Counted from the first letter of the stretch, positions 10,379-22,988 are shown. The stretch: DNA of 64,000 nt from Linum tenue (GCA_946122785.1 CAMGYJ010000007.1:6898909-6962908); one strand, 5' to 3'. Made by a program: numbers and translations. The notes: generated by a model from the letters alone, not told the origin.

Positions 10379-11826
10379 AGATGGACGTCCTTATCCTATT
10401 CGGATTAGGACTAATGGACTATGTGAAGACTGCCAGTATCAGCTTGAAGCGGCGTCGTTTGATTTATAAGAAGACTGTTGCCGTCTGCGGTGTCGTTTTA
10501 CTTGTGTGTCGTTTTATTTATGTGTCTCTTTGTTCTATAAGAAGACTACTGCCTGCTACGGTGTCGTTTTATTTAGTTCGGATAGATTTGATTGAAGTCG
10601 ATATGGAGGTTGCTCCCTAAATAAATCATGTGCAACATTTCAGTTGAATTATTTTTCTCACTCGTTTTTTTTTATTGAATTATTAGATCGAATTTTGGCT
10701 ACTAAAATTATGAAATGTAATTTGGGCGTGAAATGACAAGAGCATTCGTCGACAGAGGACTTCTGAAAATGGAGGCAGTAATCAAGAAATAAACTACAAT
10801 ATTTTTATTGAGTGAAAGATCCCTCACCGATATATTATTAAGATCTCAAACACTAAAAGTACAAATCTTGAAAAAGAAAACAATGTACTTTCCCTCCTCC
10901 AACTTTTATACTATACATATGGCAACTTTCCCCTCTTGTATATATTTTGGGAGCATGATCAACAAGTACACGTAAATGTAGCACAGAAGAACCATCATAT
11001 GACGTAGGGTTCCACAACACCTATTATGGAATCGTAACAACATATGATGATTCTTTGGGCTATATTCAGACGGCGACTTATTGTTATTGCTCCCCTCCCT
11101 GCCTCTAACAAAGACCCTGCATGGAGAGAAAAGGAGAAACAATACAACGAAGGATTTAGTTTAACAGTCATGATCTAACAATGACATAATGAAAGGAACT
11201 GAGATCTAAAATAATACGCAGTCTCATCATTACCACTGCACCCGAAAATAAAGCATGGACAGGAGGACGAAGAGGCGGATGGGGTTGATTTTCGGGGTTG
11301 AGAAGATGGGAGAAAGGGGTTGATTTTCGGGGTAGAGAAGATGGGAGAAAGGGGTCTTTTCAGGGATTGAGAGGAGGAATGGACAACAGCAGGAGATGAG
11401 TGCCTCTTGGGTTTCGGAGCATGGTCTCTCCCTCTCTGATTAAAGAATTTATAAATGAGCTCATAAATTTACTTTGCCTTTCCAGCCCTTCCCATTTACT
11501 GAAAATCACACTCCCTACCGCTGCCTCGGCCTTGGTAACGTCAGCACTGGTTAGGGGCAAATGCGACTTTCCGAAAACGGCGATATCTTATTGGGTGACA
11601 CGCCACGGTTAGGATTGAAGCTCTCTCACCATCGGATTAAACGAAAATTTAGGAATTGACGGCAGGAGATGGGGATGTGCTTTTAGACTGGCTTTGTAGA
11701 TTAACTAACTTTTTCGTTTACCAAAATTAATCTACAGATTTGGTACATGTAATTGTAACCCTAAACCCTAAACCAAACCCTAATACACGAACCAATCAAT
11801 ACCATATACTCTACAACAATAACACC
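10362..11826 (+). repeat. direct duplication, copy 1 (3' flank of transposase)
   Basis: This stretch begins inside the last codons of the transposase and runs to the telo-box-like ACCCTAAACCCTAAACC at about 11758. It recurs in direct orientation at 12616-14546. The open frame 10906-11142 on the minus strand is shared by both copies but has no recognisable domain. Confidence 0.8.
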
Positions 11827-11829
11827 TTA

Positions 11830-12051
11830 GAGCAACTCCATCCCATTGCTAAACCAACCTTTAGCAATTGGCAAAGTCTAGGTGGCAACTCAATTGGCAA
11901 TTGCAAGGGATGGAGAGGCAATTGCTTATTTAGAAATTACAAAGAAAACTTAGGGATGTAGGTGGTTTGCAATTCTTTTAACTGAAATTGCTAAATATAA
12001 TGATGTGGCTGTAGGGACCACGTTTAGAAATTGCTAGGGATGGAGATGGTC
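11830..12051. mobile_element. Harbinger/Tourist-like MITE, 222 bp
   Basis: The ends GAGCAACTCCATCCC and GGGATGGAGATGGTC are imperfect inverted repeats. Direct TTA target duplications lie at 11827-11829 and 12052-12054. Trinucleotide TTA/TAA duplications and GAGCA/GACCATCTCC termini are typical of PIF/Harbinger MITEs. Confidence 0.75.
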
Positions 12052-12253
12052 TTACCCGAACCAATCCAACCCATTGCTTATTTAGTGGAATCCTAGGTGG
12101 CACCATTATTTAGCAAGATTGCAATGCCACCTAGGAAATTTTTTCTAAACTAGCAAGATTGCTAAATTAGGAATTCTTCTTGCAATGCCAAACCCTAATA
12201 CACGAACCAATCAATAACATATACACTAAACCATCAACACCTTGCTTATTTAG

Positions 12254-12615
12254 ACCATCTCCAATGGTGCAATTCTTGAGAATTGCAAGCTGATGTGGCA
12301 AGGGAGTGAAAGTGGGACGGTGAGTTGCATTGATGTGGGATCAATTACAAAAGTTGCAAATTTGCATCTGATGAATGTTTTCATGCAGTTGCAAATTTTC
12401 ATGCAGCACACACATATATACAATTTCAATCATAATACTTTACATAGTTCGAATAACACAACGACAAAAAACAACTTGAGAGATGCACTCAAATTAATAT
12501 AATACACTCACCAATTAATATTGAATTGCATTGAAAATTAAGTAGGACCCACGGTCACAATTGATGTATAGTTAAAGTTGCTGAAGTGGCAATTGGGACC
12601 ATATATTTGCTCGGT
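12254..12615. other. possible second MITE fragment
   Basis: It starts with GACCATCTCCAATGGTGCAA, a terminus related to the neighbouring Harbinger-like MITE. No matching right end is evident before the second copy of the direct duplication begins. Confidence 0.35.
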
Positions 12616-12744
12616 GTTGGAAACTTGAACTGAAACTGGAAGTCCTCCTATGCCGAGTCGTTTGGTATATAAGAAGACTGTTGGCTCTTGCGGTGTCGTT
12701 TAATTTATGCACTCATTAATGGTCACTTGATGGCAATTTTTAAG

Positions 12745-13070
12745 CACTTGGATGTGGAAATGTAATGCAGTAATTGGACCCAATTACCACATAATGCAGT
12801 AATTGGGTTAAAACCCCACGTTTGGGAGAGCCAAAATAGTATGGAAATTGGACCATGGTAATTGAGAATACTACACCTCCCCCTAGTAATTTGACATTAC
12901 CACATTTTCTTACTTCTTTTTCCGAATTCCATACCATCAATTCTCACAAAACTAAACCTTATCCAAACGTGAGTTTTTTTTTCAATTTCCACAAGTCAAT
13001 TCCTTGGTTTTGTAAAACATGGAAATTCAGACAAATTTCAACGTTTTAAAATTTCCACATCCAAACGACC
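12745..13070. mobile_element. MITE inserted in duplication copy 2
   Basis: This segment is absent from duplication copy 1. Its ends are inverted: CTTGGATGTGGAAATG on the left and AATTTCCACATCCAAACGACCC on the right, separated by about 290 bp of non-coding DNA. The target duplication is unresolved (TA or TAA). Confidence 0.6.
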
Positions 13071-13281
13071 CTATAAATCATGTGCAACATTTCAGTTGAA
13101 TAATCTTGAGAACTAGTTTTTTTATTCAATTATTACATCGTATTTTTTGCACTAATTTTGAGCACTCATTAAATGGGTAGAGCATGTGGCGACAGAGGAG
13201 CAGAGTTCGAAATCCGGCAAAAAATCCGGTTGGCCCAATCGTAAAGACTTCTAAAAATGGAGTCAGTAGTAAACAAATAAA

Positions 13282-13480
13282 GTACAGTATTTTTATTGGG
13301 AGTGTAGGATCCCCTGCAGATTTTAGAAGATCTCAAACGCTAATAGTACAAAGTTCAGTATTTTTATTGGGAGTGTAGGATCCCCTGCAGATTTAGAAGA
13401 TCTCAAATGCTAATAGTACAAAGTACAGTATTTTTATTGGGAGTGGAGGATCCCTCCCATATTTACAAGATCTCAAACAC
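13282..13480 (+). repeat. 71-bp unit, three tandem copies
   Basis: Units start with AGTACAGTATTTTTATTGGG or a close variant at about 13282, 13353 and 13424 and contain AGATCTCAAA. Duplication copy 1 has only a single diverged unit near 10797, so the expansion followed the duplication. Confidence 0.85.
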
Positions 13481-14546
13481 TTTTGGAAGCCGCCATGGAA
13501 GCGAAGAGAGAAGCAGAAGAAAAAATAACAAAACAGTATACAAATATAAACAAATGTTACATAGAGTCCAACAAAAACAAAAAGTTGTACTTTCCCTCCC
13601 TATTTTATCCTATTATACATATGGCAACTTTCCTATCTTGTATACATTTTGGGAGCATGATCAACAAGTACGCGTCAATATGGCGCAAAAGAACCACCAC
13701 ATGACGTAGGGTTCCACAACACCTATTATGGAATCGCAACAACATGTGATGATTCTTTTGGCTATATTCAGACGGCGACTTATTGTCATTGCTCCCCTCC
13801 CTGCCTCTAACAAAGACCCTGCATGGAGAGAAAAGGAGAAACAATACAACGAAGGATTTAGTTTAACAGTCATGATCTAACAATGACATAATTAAAGGAA
13901 ATGAGATCTAAAATAATACGCAGTCTCATCATTACCACTGCACCCGAAAATAAAGCATGGGATAGGAGGACGAAGAGGCGGATGGGGTTGATTTTCGGAG
14001 TTTCATATTGAGAAGATGGAAGAAAGGGTTCTTTTCAGGGATTGAGAGGAGGAGGAACGAACAGCAGCAGGAGATGGTTTTCGGAGTTTCATATTGAGAA
14101 GATTGGAAGAAAGGGTTATTTTCAGGGATCGGAGCACGGTCTCTCCTTCACTGATTAACGAATTTATAGATTGACTCGTAATTACTTTTACTTTCCCTCC
14201 CTTCACATTTACTGAAAATTACAGTCCCTACCACTGCCTCGGCCTTGGTAACGCCAGCATTGGTTATGGACAAAAGCGACTTTCCGAATTCGGCAATATC
14301 TGATTGGGTGACACGCCGCGGTTAGGATTGAAGCTCTTTCACCATCGGATTAAACGAAAATTTAGGAATTGACAGCGGGAGATGGGGATGTGCTTTTAGA
14401 CTGGCTTTGTAGATTAACTAACTTTTTCGTTTACCAAAATTAATCTACAGATTTGGTACATGTAATTGTAACCCTAAACCCTAAACCAAACCCTAATACA
14501 CGAACCAATCAATACCATATACTCTACAACAATAACAACACCTTAT

Positions 14547-15278
14547 AGGCTTATATCGTAACCAATCAATAACATATATACTTTAAACCATCAACACCTT
14601 GCTCCTCCCTTATACCATAACCTTCAAGACCTTATACTGTATACCAACAACACCTTCTTCTATCTCCATCCCCAACTTTCAATTTATAATAAGTGTTTCC
14701 TTTGAAATATAAAATGGAACCCACCTTGGCAATTACTAGCATAATTTAGGGATGTAGATGAATAGAAATTGTTAAGTGATGAATTGCTAAAATTGATGAT
14801 GTGGCGGTAGGGACCTCGTTTAGAAATTGTTGTTCAATTTTAGGGATGAAGATGATCAATACACTAACCCAATACCATATACTCTAAACCATCAACACCT
14901 TATACAATATCGTATTTTAGGGATGGAGATGATCAATACACTAACCCAATACCATGTACTCTAAACCATCAACACCTTATACAATATCGTATACCTATAC
15001 GCTGATAAATTAAAATTATAACTTGCTTTTCAAAACAAAAATTAAAAATTGATACTCACTAAGTATCGAACCACAAACCTCTACTTTATTGACTAAGCAA
15101 ATAAGAGACAATTAACCAATTAAGCTACATCACATTGATGACCATCTTGCATAATTTCGCTTTCTTATTAAGTGAAGGGTTAAAATGAACGATAAATATA
15201 TCACAGGGGATTGTTTCAACTTTGGCAGGGACTGAGAGAGTGGAAAAGGGGTAATTATTCTACCAAAAAAGAAAAGAA
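14547..15278. other. non-coding repeat-rich DNA
   Basis: No gene is seen. The words CTCTAAACCATCAACACCTTATA and TCGTATACCTATACGCTGATAAA recur here and again at about 20490-20640, on the other side of the Copia insertion. That marks an older repeat family around the insertion site. Confidence 0.6.
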
Positions 15279-15283
15279 AAGGG

Positions 15284-15559
15284 TGTTATGAAACTAATGT
15301 AATATAAACAACTACAAGAGAAGATTAGAGAGGGAAAGACACAAAGAAGATAGGGGGAATTGAGCTTTCTTATTCCTTCTTCACTTTTGATACAATAATA
15401 TGCTCTATTTATAGGCACACTTTGGTAACCACTACATCCTTATATCAATGCATATGAATGAGAGATAATAATGTAGGAATAGGGGTTACATGTAACTCCC
15501 AAGTGAGCATCTAATGTGGTAATGGCAATGGTCATCCATATATCAATATTTACATAATA
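15284..15559 (-). repeat. 3' LTR of Copia element
   Basis: 276 bp. By eye it is identical to 19922-20197. It contains TATTTATAG near 15404-15413 on the plus strand. Confidence 0.93.
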
Positions 15560-16431
15560 CTCCCCCTTGGATGACCACTAGATTGCATTACACTATCTCA
15601 TACTGCCTCGTTAAAAACCTTACCAGGAAAACCCATTGGGAAAAACCATGGTTAAGGGAAAAAGAGTGCAGTGCGTATATGCTCCCCCTCATGACCACAT
15701 CACTTCAGATTATTGAGTCGTTGAACTCAAATTTCACGAACAACTTTTAGAAAGATTGTTGTCGGGAGTGAGTTAGTGAACAATCTTCTAGATTGTCAAT
15801 TTGATGCATGATCTTTAAATTTTCTTCATACATGATCGTCAGGATCATTTCCTTTGGAAATAGTTCATAACCACAAGTCCTTTAGATATGGTGGATCACA
15901 AAGTGTAACGAAATACATTCAGGACTTGTCTATTATAGTTTGTTTTGTTTCTATATATAACAGTTATATCACCATATGTACGAGATAGCTCGTCTCCGAT
16001 CAATATGAGGATCAAATGGTATTATAGGATATGAATATATAATTCACTAAATATCTCTTTGATAATACCATAATAGAACAATCGCACATATTGTTCCCGG
16101 AGGTAACTAAGTATTTTCCAACGTTCCAACGAGGGAAACATTGTATCTTGCTAATATTATCAACACCAAAATGATAGTTTATATGGTGCTTGGCTAGAAA
16201 GGTGCATTGGTGCTCTGATGCATCAACATATGGTACTTCAGGACCTAATGTTTCACTTCTTTCTTGATTTCATAATGGATCTTTAGTGACTTCTAGTGAT
16301 CTTAGGATCCTAATGTTATTTGATGAACACAATTCGTTCATGCAAAATTACTTTCCCACTTTTTCAACATTACCTTCCTTGCCCATAAAAAGGATCTTAA
16401 ATCCTTCAATTTAACTTATGTCTCTAAGCAA

Positions 16432-16499
16432 TCAACATCTTTAGGAAGCTCTTCAGGAGCTCCAATAATACTCATATCATCAACATAATATGAGATCGT
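16432..16499 (-). pseudogene. Copia reverse transcriptase relic
   Basis: On the minus strand the reading TISYYVDDMSIIGAPEELPK matches the Copia YVDD catalytic block. Stops follow within a few codons and flanking frames are broken, so this is a remnant. Confidence 0.8.
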
Positions 16500-19279
16500 C
16501 ACAAAAAAAAAAACCTTAGACTAAAACAAATTGAAGCAAACAATTCTTTCATATCATGAAAGATATTAACAAAACACACATCATAGAAACATATGAACTA
16601 GACAAAGCACACTCATAAAACACAACTCATACTTTAAAGTAAATCACAACTTATAAATCAAGAATTTAAAATCCTTGAAGCACATACAGACAACACAACT
16701 ATATATGCACAATGCAAATGCTCTAATGACTCTATCCGAATTTAACCTTTTAACGTCCATTCACCCTACTGTTGTAGGTGCTCACTTAGCCGAGTATTTC
16801 ACATTCGTCTATACTGTCTCAACCCACACAAGGGGTTTTCTTAGTCTATCGATATATGTTCTCGAGAACTTTACTTGTTTACTTCAGGTAAATTAATCCT
16901 TCTAGGAGTAATTAATCCTTCTGGGACTTTCAAATGTATATAACATCTTCAGGGAATTCAAACAAATAGGCTATAACAACAATTTTCAAACATTGATTTG
17001 AAAATGTAGTTGCATCCACCACAGGGGAGTATAACTCCTTTTAAACAATGATAGGTCTCTTCGAGAAACCCATTGCAAAACATTATGTGATATATCTCAC
17101 AATTTCATACTTTCCAATAGCACAAAAATTTGTTTGTATCCCGCTATTTTTGCCCCTTTTTAGGTGCAAGGACTTCTGGTCCTTCAACTTTATGCTCCTT
17201 GAGCAAGTTTCATGATTTCTTTCTATATTGGCCAATAACATCATCATTTGCATGCATCAATATATTTTTACTCTTGATCCTCACTTGTATATATCGTATT
17301 CAGTACTGAAGTACAACAAACAAATTTCGTCGACAATGACTTCATTTCGGTTCCAGTATTGTAGTCTAATATGTTTTTGAGATCTCTTCCCTTTCACAAC
17401 TTTCAGAGACATGTGTTCTTCTGGAACTACAATTATACTTAATTCTTGGTTACTCTTCTTGAGTTTTCATGTCCTCGAGTTGACCATTCTAATTACAGCT
17501 CCTTTTCTTTCTCGAGGATGTTTATCATTGGAACCGATTGGTCTATCACGCTTCATGCGCTCTTTCATACACATTTTTTTATATTAGAGTATCCAACAAG
17601 GATATCAAATTTAGTTGGAGCATTCACAGCTAGTATATGTGACTTGGTCACTTCGTATGGCCAGTAAAGGCATTTGATAGTTGGTAATGATAGTTCATCT
17701 TATGAACTTCAGGTTCATGTTTCTTACTTTGAGGATCAAAACTAGATAATGATAACTCATTCCAACTCATCTCTTTGTCTAGCTGTTTTTTTTCCCCCCC
17801 TTAATGTTGGAAAAGTTATTCATCAAAACAATAATTTCGCAAACAAATTTCCCATTTGGGATTCATACCCAACACAAATTCTCAATTTCCAACGAGAATC
17901 AACTTAAAATACTGTGGTGGAGCAATTGGGATGTATGCGGCACACCCTGATATTCTCATATGAGAAATGTTAGGTTTTTGACCAATATCATTTGTAAAAG
18001 GGGGGAACTTATGATAACTTGTTGGTTAGATGTGAACCAATACTATCACTTGCCAGCTAGCATGTCCTCGACAAGAGACCAGAAGGCTCAGTTTGCTCTC
18101 TTAAGAAAAGTGATGTTTGATTGGATAACCATCAAAATGTATCCATAGTGAGGCAATCAATCTCGCAAACATCGGGTTGCGATTAGATAAAATAAAAGTG
18201 ATCATCCATTTGATGCAGCAACCCATAAAATTCACAAATGATCCACATGACTGATGTATTGTTCTGCATACACGTCCATAAAATCTCAAAAGATTTGCCA
18301 ACTCTTATACAAGGGATGATCAATTGTTCTATTCTCCTTGAGAACAAACATGCCATAATAACTCTTTTATTTGAAGAGTTCTTTGACTTCTCATATGATG
18401 TTCTCATGAATTCTCAAAGAACTTTTTTCACATCAAGATCTGGGATGGTATAACCGGACCAACCAATTATCAAGTTATCAAATCTTGTAAACTTCTGGTT
18501 TACACTTTTATGTGTACTAATTGTACTAATATTTGTGATGCAAATATTAGTTTCACTATTTTCTTGATAAGATATTCATTTTACGAATATCCTTTTAATT
18601 GGGTAATGCATCATCACTAGGTAGTTTGGTCCCTTCAGGCCACAAAATTAGCTCCCTTTAAAGCTTTATCATATTTTGTACCGTATTCCACCCTTCCGGG
18701 GACTTATGATTTGATGCATTCTTAGTAAACACAAATTCATAGTGAATATCATCACAAATTGTTATCACGAGTACATAATTTAGTTACTTCAAGTAACCAA
18801 ACATAAGCTCTTCGGAAGCTTTTTCTTATTTATGTACTCTACCATATAGTTTATATGGAATTTTTCTAGTACTCATACTTTATAAAAACATAATAAATGA
18901 GAATATTTCAAACTTAAGACTAAATTTATGAATTTATCAAGTTAATTATTCTAGATAAAGGTTATCAAATTAAATTATGCATGAAAAATAACGTCACAAT
19001 AAAACATAAAAGAAATAAGAATCATAATACTACAATTGTGAAAATTAAATAAGATTTATTTGGAACAATACCATCACTAACTAGATGATTTTAAATTTAT
19101 ATATGCATTTCATTATACATTATAATGTACAACAGGTACAGTATGTTATCATGACTTTGATAATGCAATTGTGGTGTCATCCTTATTTATAGTTATCCTT
19201 TTACTCCTCTTTTCTTACTTCTGGTGAAAAGATCCAAACAATACATTTAACATATATATAATTATGTTTATAGCTCCAT

Positions 19280-19627
19280 TCACTTCGGAGAATAGATTAT
19301 TTCATTCACTTCTGGAAATGAAAATTTCTCAAGTGATATCATTTTCATCTTTAATGCAGAATATATCAACTTATAATACAAAAAATATGTTCCATAATAT
19401 TGATATTGCAGGAGCGTATATGAATTAGCTTTTCCCTTTGATTCTTGGTAGAATAAGGTCTTTTGCGTACAACGGGTACGAGACAAATGCAATTTTCCAT
19501 TACAATGGTAACATACAAAACCAATCTTCTTGTTACCATGTCCACTTCTTTCTTTGCCCTTGGATTCTTCAATTTCCACTTCTGGGGAATATATGGGCTC
19601 TTGGAACTTGCATTTTCCACATATCAA
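19280..19627 (-). pseudogene. Copia gag zinc-knuckle relic
   Basis: The minus-strand frame contains CYHCNGKLHLSRTRC followed by a YQESKGK stretch. This is the diverged form of the gag CCHC knuckle and its downstream lysine-rich tail in plant Copia elements. The spacing of the Cys/His ligands is partly lost, and the rest of gag is not open. Confidence 0.7.
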
Positions 19628-19921
19628 TGTATGATGGATAAGAATAAGATAACACTGAGAACTGAGAAATTAACTCATCACTTATATTACTTTTCTTGTT
19701 AATCCAAATAGATCGACGTGATAAAATATCAATGGATACGAGAAGTAGCACCCATCTTGATATATTGGAATGAGATAATCTCAACACAAATAAGACAATA
19801 AGATAAGAAAGGATCTAAGAATTACATACCTTGATCATATTGTGATCTTACTCCAATATCTTAGATTATGTCAAGAGTCTTTGAGCAATGATAATTTTGG
19901 CAGAGCTTCATGCTGATAACG

Positions 19922-20197
19922 TGTTATGAAACTAATGTAATATAAACAACTACAAGAGAAGATTAGAGAGGGAAAGACACAAAGAAGATAGGGGGAATTG
20001 AGCTTTCTTATTCCTTCTTCACTTTTGATACAATAATATGCTCTATTTATAGGCACACTTTGGTAACCACTACATCCTTATATCAATGCATATGAATGAG
20101 AGATAATAATGTAGGAATAGGGGTTACATGTAACTCCCAAGTGAGCATCTAATGTGGTAATGGCAATGGTCATCCATATATCAATATTTACATAATA
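19922..20197 (-). repeat. 5' LTR of Copia element
   Basis: 276 bp, no difference from the other LTR found on reading both through. On the minus strand it is followed by CGTTATCAGCATGAAGCTC, the position of the primer-binding site. The matching tRNA is not certain. Confidence 0.93.
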
Positions 20198-20202
20198 AAG
20201 GG

Positions 20203-21106
20203 GGAATTAATGAAGAGTTAAATTGGACGGATTGTCTTTACCACGCCACTACAAAATCATTCGGAGCAAAAACACGCAGGTTCAAATCAAACAATAAATG
20301 ATCAGCATTTATAAGCAGATATAAAGAATTATGTCTAAGTACTGATAAATGTGTCACGCTACAATAATTATGTCTAAGTTTTTTTAGTAATAAGGCATGA
20401 TCAGCATTTATAAGCAGATATAAAGAAAATATAAAATCGAGAAAAAATAAGACAACACCTACCCTCACCCTTTAACCAATCGATACCATATGCTCTAAAC
20501 CATCAACACCTTATAACCTACCCATATACCATATACTCTATACCATCAACAACCTAATACCCTAAGCAGTCAGTACCCATTTCCTTTAACATCAACACCT
20601 TATACAACAATCGTATACCTATACGCTGATAAAATTTTACATTTTGAAAATACTTGCCCAACTAAAGTACATAGGTACTTCAAAAGTGAAATTCTAACTT
20701 TCGTTTCAAAACATAAATTAAAAAAATATCCTCACTCAGTATCCAACCACAAGCCTCTAATTAGTCTACAAGAGGTTTGTTATGTACGAGTGCATTGCAT
20801 AAAGAGGGGAAATCGGTGAGAGAGTGGAATGAGATCTCAATTAATGAAGAGTTAAATTGGGCGGATTGTAGTTTACCTCGTACCGCTAAATGTGTAAAGA
20901 GACACGCTAGCATTTACCAAATCCCAAAAAAGATGGAACACAGAATTATGTTTAAATTGCGTGTACTCAATGAATGATCAGGATTTTAGAAGCAGAAGCA
21001 GATGAAAATAAGTAAAACAGAGAATCGCCACTGAGATAGACAATTATCAAAGGCTCAACCTAAAGACAATCCGGAACTCAGTATCTATTATCAACAAACT
21101 AGGTGT
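20203..21106. other. non-coding repeat-rich DNA
   Basis: No gene is supported. It contains two copies of ATGATCAGCATTTATAAGCA (about 20299 and 20398) and repeat words shared with 14880-15130. Confidence 0.6.
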
Positions 21107-22026
21107 CATGGGTCATGTACAAGCCCACGTTTGAATGTTATTTAAAAGCCTGCAAAAATCAATGATCAGACCCAGTCCAACTAGAATTAGTCCTAAACGC
21201 ACCGTTAATACATAAACACAAATTAAGGAGACCTCTCCATCTGATTCGAATCAAATTAGGTCTTCTTCATCTCCTTCCTCAATCCTCTGGGCGAGACGAA
21301 CACTGCATATCAGGAAACCTTAATTTCACCGAGTGATAGAAGTTTCGAGAAAATGACAATAACGCTAAGACAAGATGACAAAGCACTAGCGACATGAACC
21401 CTAGGGTTAGCAAACCTCTTTCAAGGGTTCTTTTGCAAACGAAAAGTTTGATGAACACAATAATAGACATGGTCGCCGTAATCGTGTTAGAAAGAGATAG
21501 GCGAGTAAATTCCGCACGGAAATAAAATGGCGATGAACAAACCGTCGATTTGTGGATAAAAGGATTTGGGGTTCAAAACGATGATTATGTGAGGATTTCA
21601 TATTGGATGGGGATCTTCTCTTCGAATGTGGATACATAGATTTGGCGTATGAAACATGATGATGTTGGGGATTTGAGATTGGATAGGGAGCTAAATCGAA
21701 TGTGGATCAAATAATAAAAGGATTTGGGTTTCGAAACGATGATTTTGTTGGAGATTTCAGATTTGATAGGCAGCTTATGATCGAACTTCGAACTTAGAGG
21801 GGACCCTCCAAGGCGAATGAGGGATCGTAGAAGGGAGACTGGAAATTGGTTAGGGCGGCGGCTCGTATCCATAGGGTTTAACCTCTTAATCGATATCATT
21901 AAACCGGGTACAGTTAGGTTGAAGTCCAATTAATAAAGCATAAACGCTTCGTGATGCTTTTGGTAATTTTCCTTGCCCCCGGTTACCCGTACCCCGGATT
22001 TTGCCCTGGGCACCGTAGAACTGCCC
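21107..22026 (-). repeat. right long terminal inverted repeat
   Basis: Inverted copy of 1782-2578. It is about 120 bp longer because a roughly 105-bp unit containing AAAAGGATTTGGG-TTC-AAACGATGATT is present in about three diverged copies (21505-21790), against one in the left repeat. Confidence 0.75.
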
Positions 22027-22988
22027 ATATATATATAAGGCCGGCTTTACAAGGCAACCACGTTTTTGCCACATCAGTAAAAGTCAACAATAGTTTAACC
22101 TCCATCCAGTGAATCGTTATGTTTAACGGTCAACAAAAGCGTCATGATACAAATGACATAAAAGTATCATACGACGGGATACAAATGGAATATTGAATAC
22201 AATAGGACACAAGTGACATTTTTCGAATAGTTCGAGAGTTGTAGTAGTATTAGCCCTTATATTATTATGCAGTATTGGGATTTGATTGTGAATTTATAAC
22301 AATAAAAAAGTCAATGTACTGACTTTTGGTTGAGTCTAATAAATAAAAATATTAAATATTAATAAACCCAAAAGCTACAGAAACAAATTGTTGGGGATAC
22401 AAAGACAACAATCACAACCAATTACTCTAAACAAATTTATTGTATATTTTTTAATACAAAACATATAGGAAGTTAAACTATGAAAAATATGATAACTTTT
22501 CCATCATGGTTAGCAAGCCCCGAAGTATACCGTATGTTTCTCTGAATGTTCAACTTATGTATTCTTTCTTTATGTATCATTTCGATCAAACGATTGTTAA
22601 TAAAACTAAACAGGTTAGTAGAATTAAACGTAACATAAAAATATAAATAATCAAGAATGAACATTCCGGCCAACTGGCTGGGTTATAAGCTAGTGAAGGG
22701 AAGACTTTTGTTTGATTCACTCACCTATTTAGATCAGTCCAGTTAACAAATTAATTTTCCATCTAGTTATCATTCGGATTCTTTTCTTTTAATTTTTGTA
22801 TTCAATTTATCAAATATAAATTGTATATTTCATATTTTTATTTATACCATTATTACTCTTTATTGCAAATAATACTAGTTAGATATATTTTTTTAATTGG
22901 TTTTGATAATTAATTTTTTATTAAGATTTTATTAGCTTTTAAATAAAGATTTAGGCCAAATTTTGTTATAGAACAGGGCCTAGTTGAA
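22027..22988. other. AT-rich intergenic, nothing recognised
   Basis: It starts with (TA)n at the edge of the inverted repeat and continues as AT-rich DNA without open frames of note, RNA genes or clear repeats. It ends at the poly-T that marks the tail of LINE A. Confidence 0.6.

Larger units (their letters stand above)
12616..14546 (+). repeat. direct duplication, copy 2
   Basis: Homologous to 10362-11826 in the same orientation, starting with GGAAACTTGAACTGAAACTGG, a decayed version of the transposase 3' end. It is longer because of a MITE-like insertion (about 12745-13070) and a local expansion of a 71-bp unit. Both copies end in the same ACCCTAAACCCTAAACC stretch and CCATATACTCTACAACAAT. 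Confidence 0.8.
15284..20197 (-). mobile_element. Ty1/Copia LTR retrotransposon, defective interior, 4914 bp
   Basis: Two 276-bp direct repeats (15284-15559 and 19922-20197) bound the element. Target duplications AAGGG lie at 15279-15283 and 20198-20202. Orientation is minus: a polypurine tract (CCAAGGGGGAG on the minus strand) abuts the left LTR, and the primer-binding region abuts the right LTR. The interior keeps only relics: a gag-type CCHC knuckle and an RT active-site stretch (YYVDDMSIIGAPEELP). No long frame survives. The plant Copia 3' block encoding no protein (GGTAAGGTTTTTAACGAGGC on the minus strand) is present near 15600. LTR ends are TG...TA on the plus strand, one base off the canonical TG...CA. 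Confidence 0.92.
1782..22026. mobile_element. candidate giant Kaonashi-like Mutator element (about 20.2 kb with nested insertions)
   Basis: Long inverted repeats at 1782-2578 and 21107-22026 share the outer-end motif TACGGTGCCCAGGGCAAAA and read inward to a common inner end (GTACATGACCCATG). Between them lie a FAR1/MURA-type transposase and a ULP1-like protease gene, the gene pair of Kaonashi MULEs known from Arabidopsis. Both outer ends abut (AT)n, so a target duplication cannot be proved: 8- or 10-bp AT repeats match trivially. Subtracting the nested Copia leaves about 15.3 kb. The alternative is two independent, oppositely oriented copies of a smaller repeat that happen to flank a MULE. 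I favour the single-element reading because both ends stop at the same sequence. Confidence 0.55.

Noticed and set aside
10906..11142. 78-aa minus frame conserved in two copies as a gene
   Set aside because: Conservation is explained by the direct duplication. No domain, and flanking sequence is equally conserved.
11758..11785. Interstitial telomere repeat (CCCTAAA)
   Set aside because: Only two to three imperfect units, duplicated with its flank at about 14467. A telo-box-like word rather than a telomeric tract.
13282..13480. CRISPR-like array
   Set aside because: Direct tandem repeats without spacers in a eukaryotic genome. A local 71-bp expansion.
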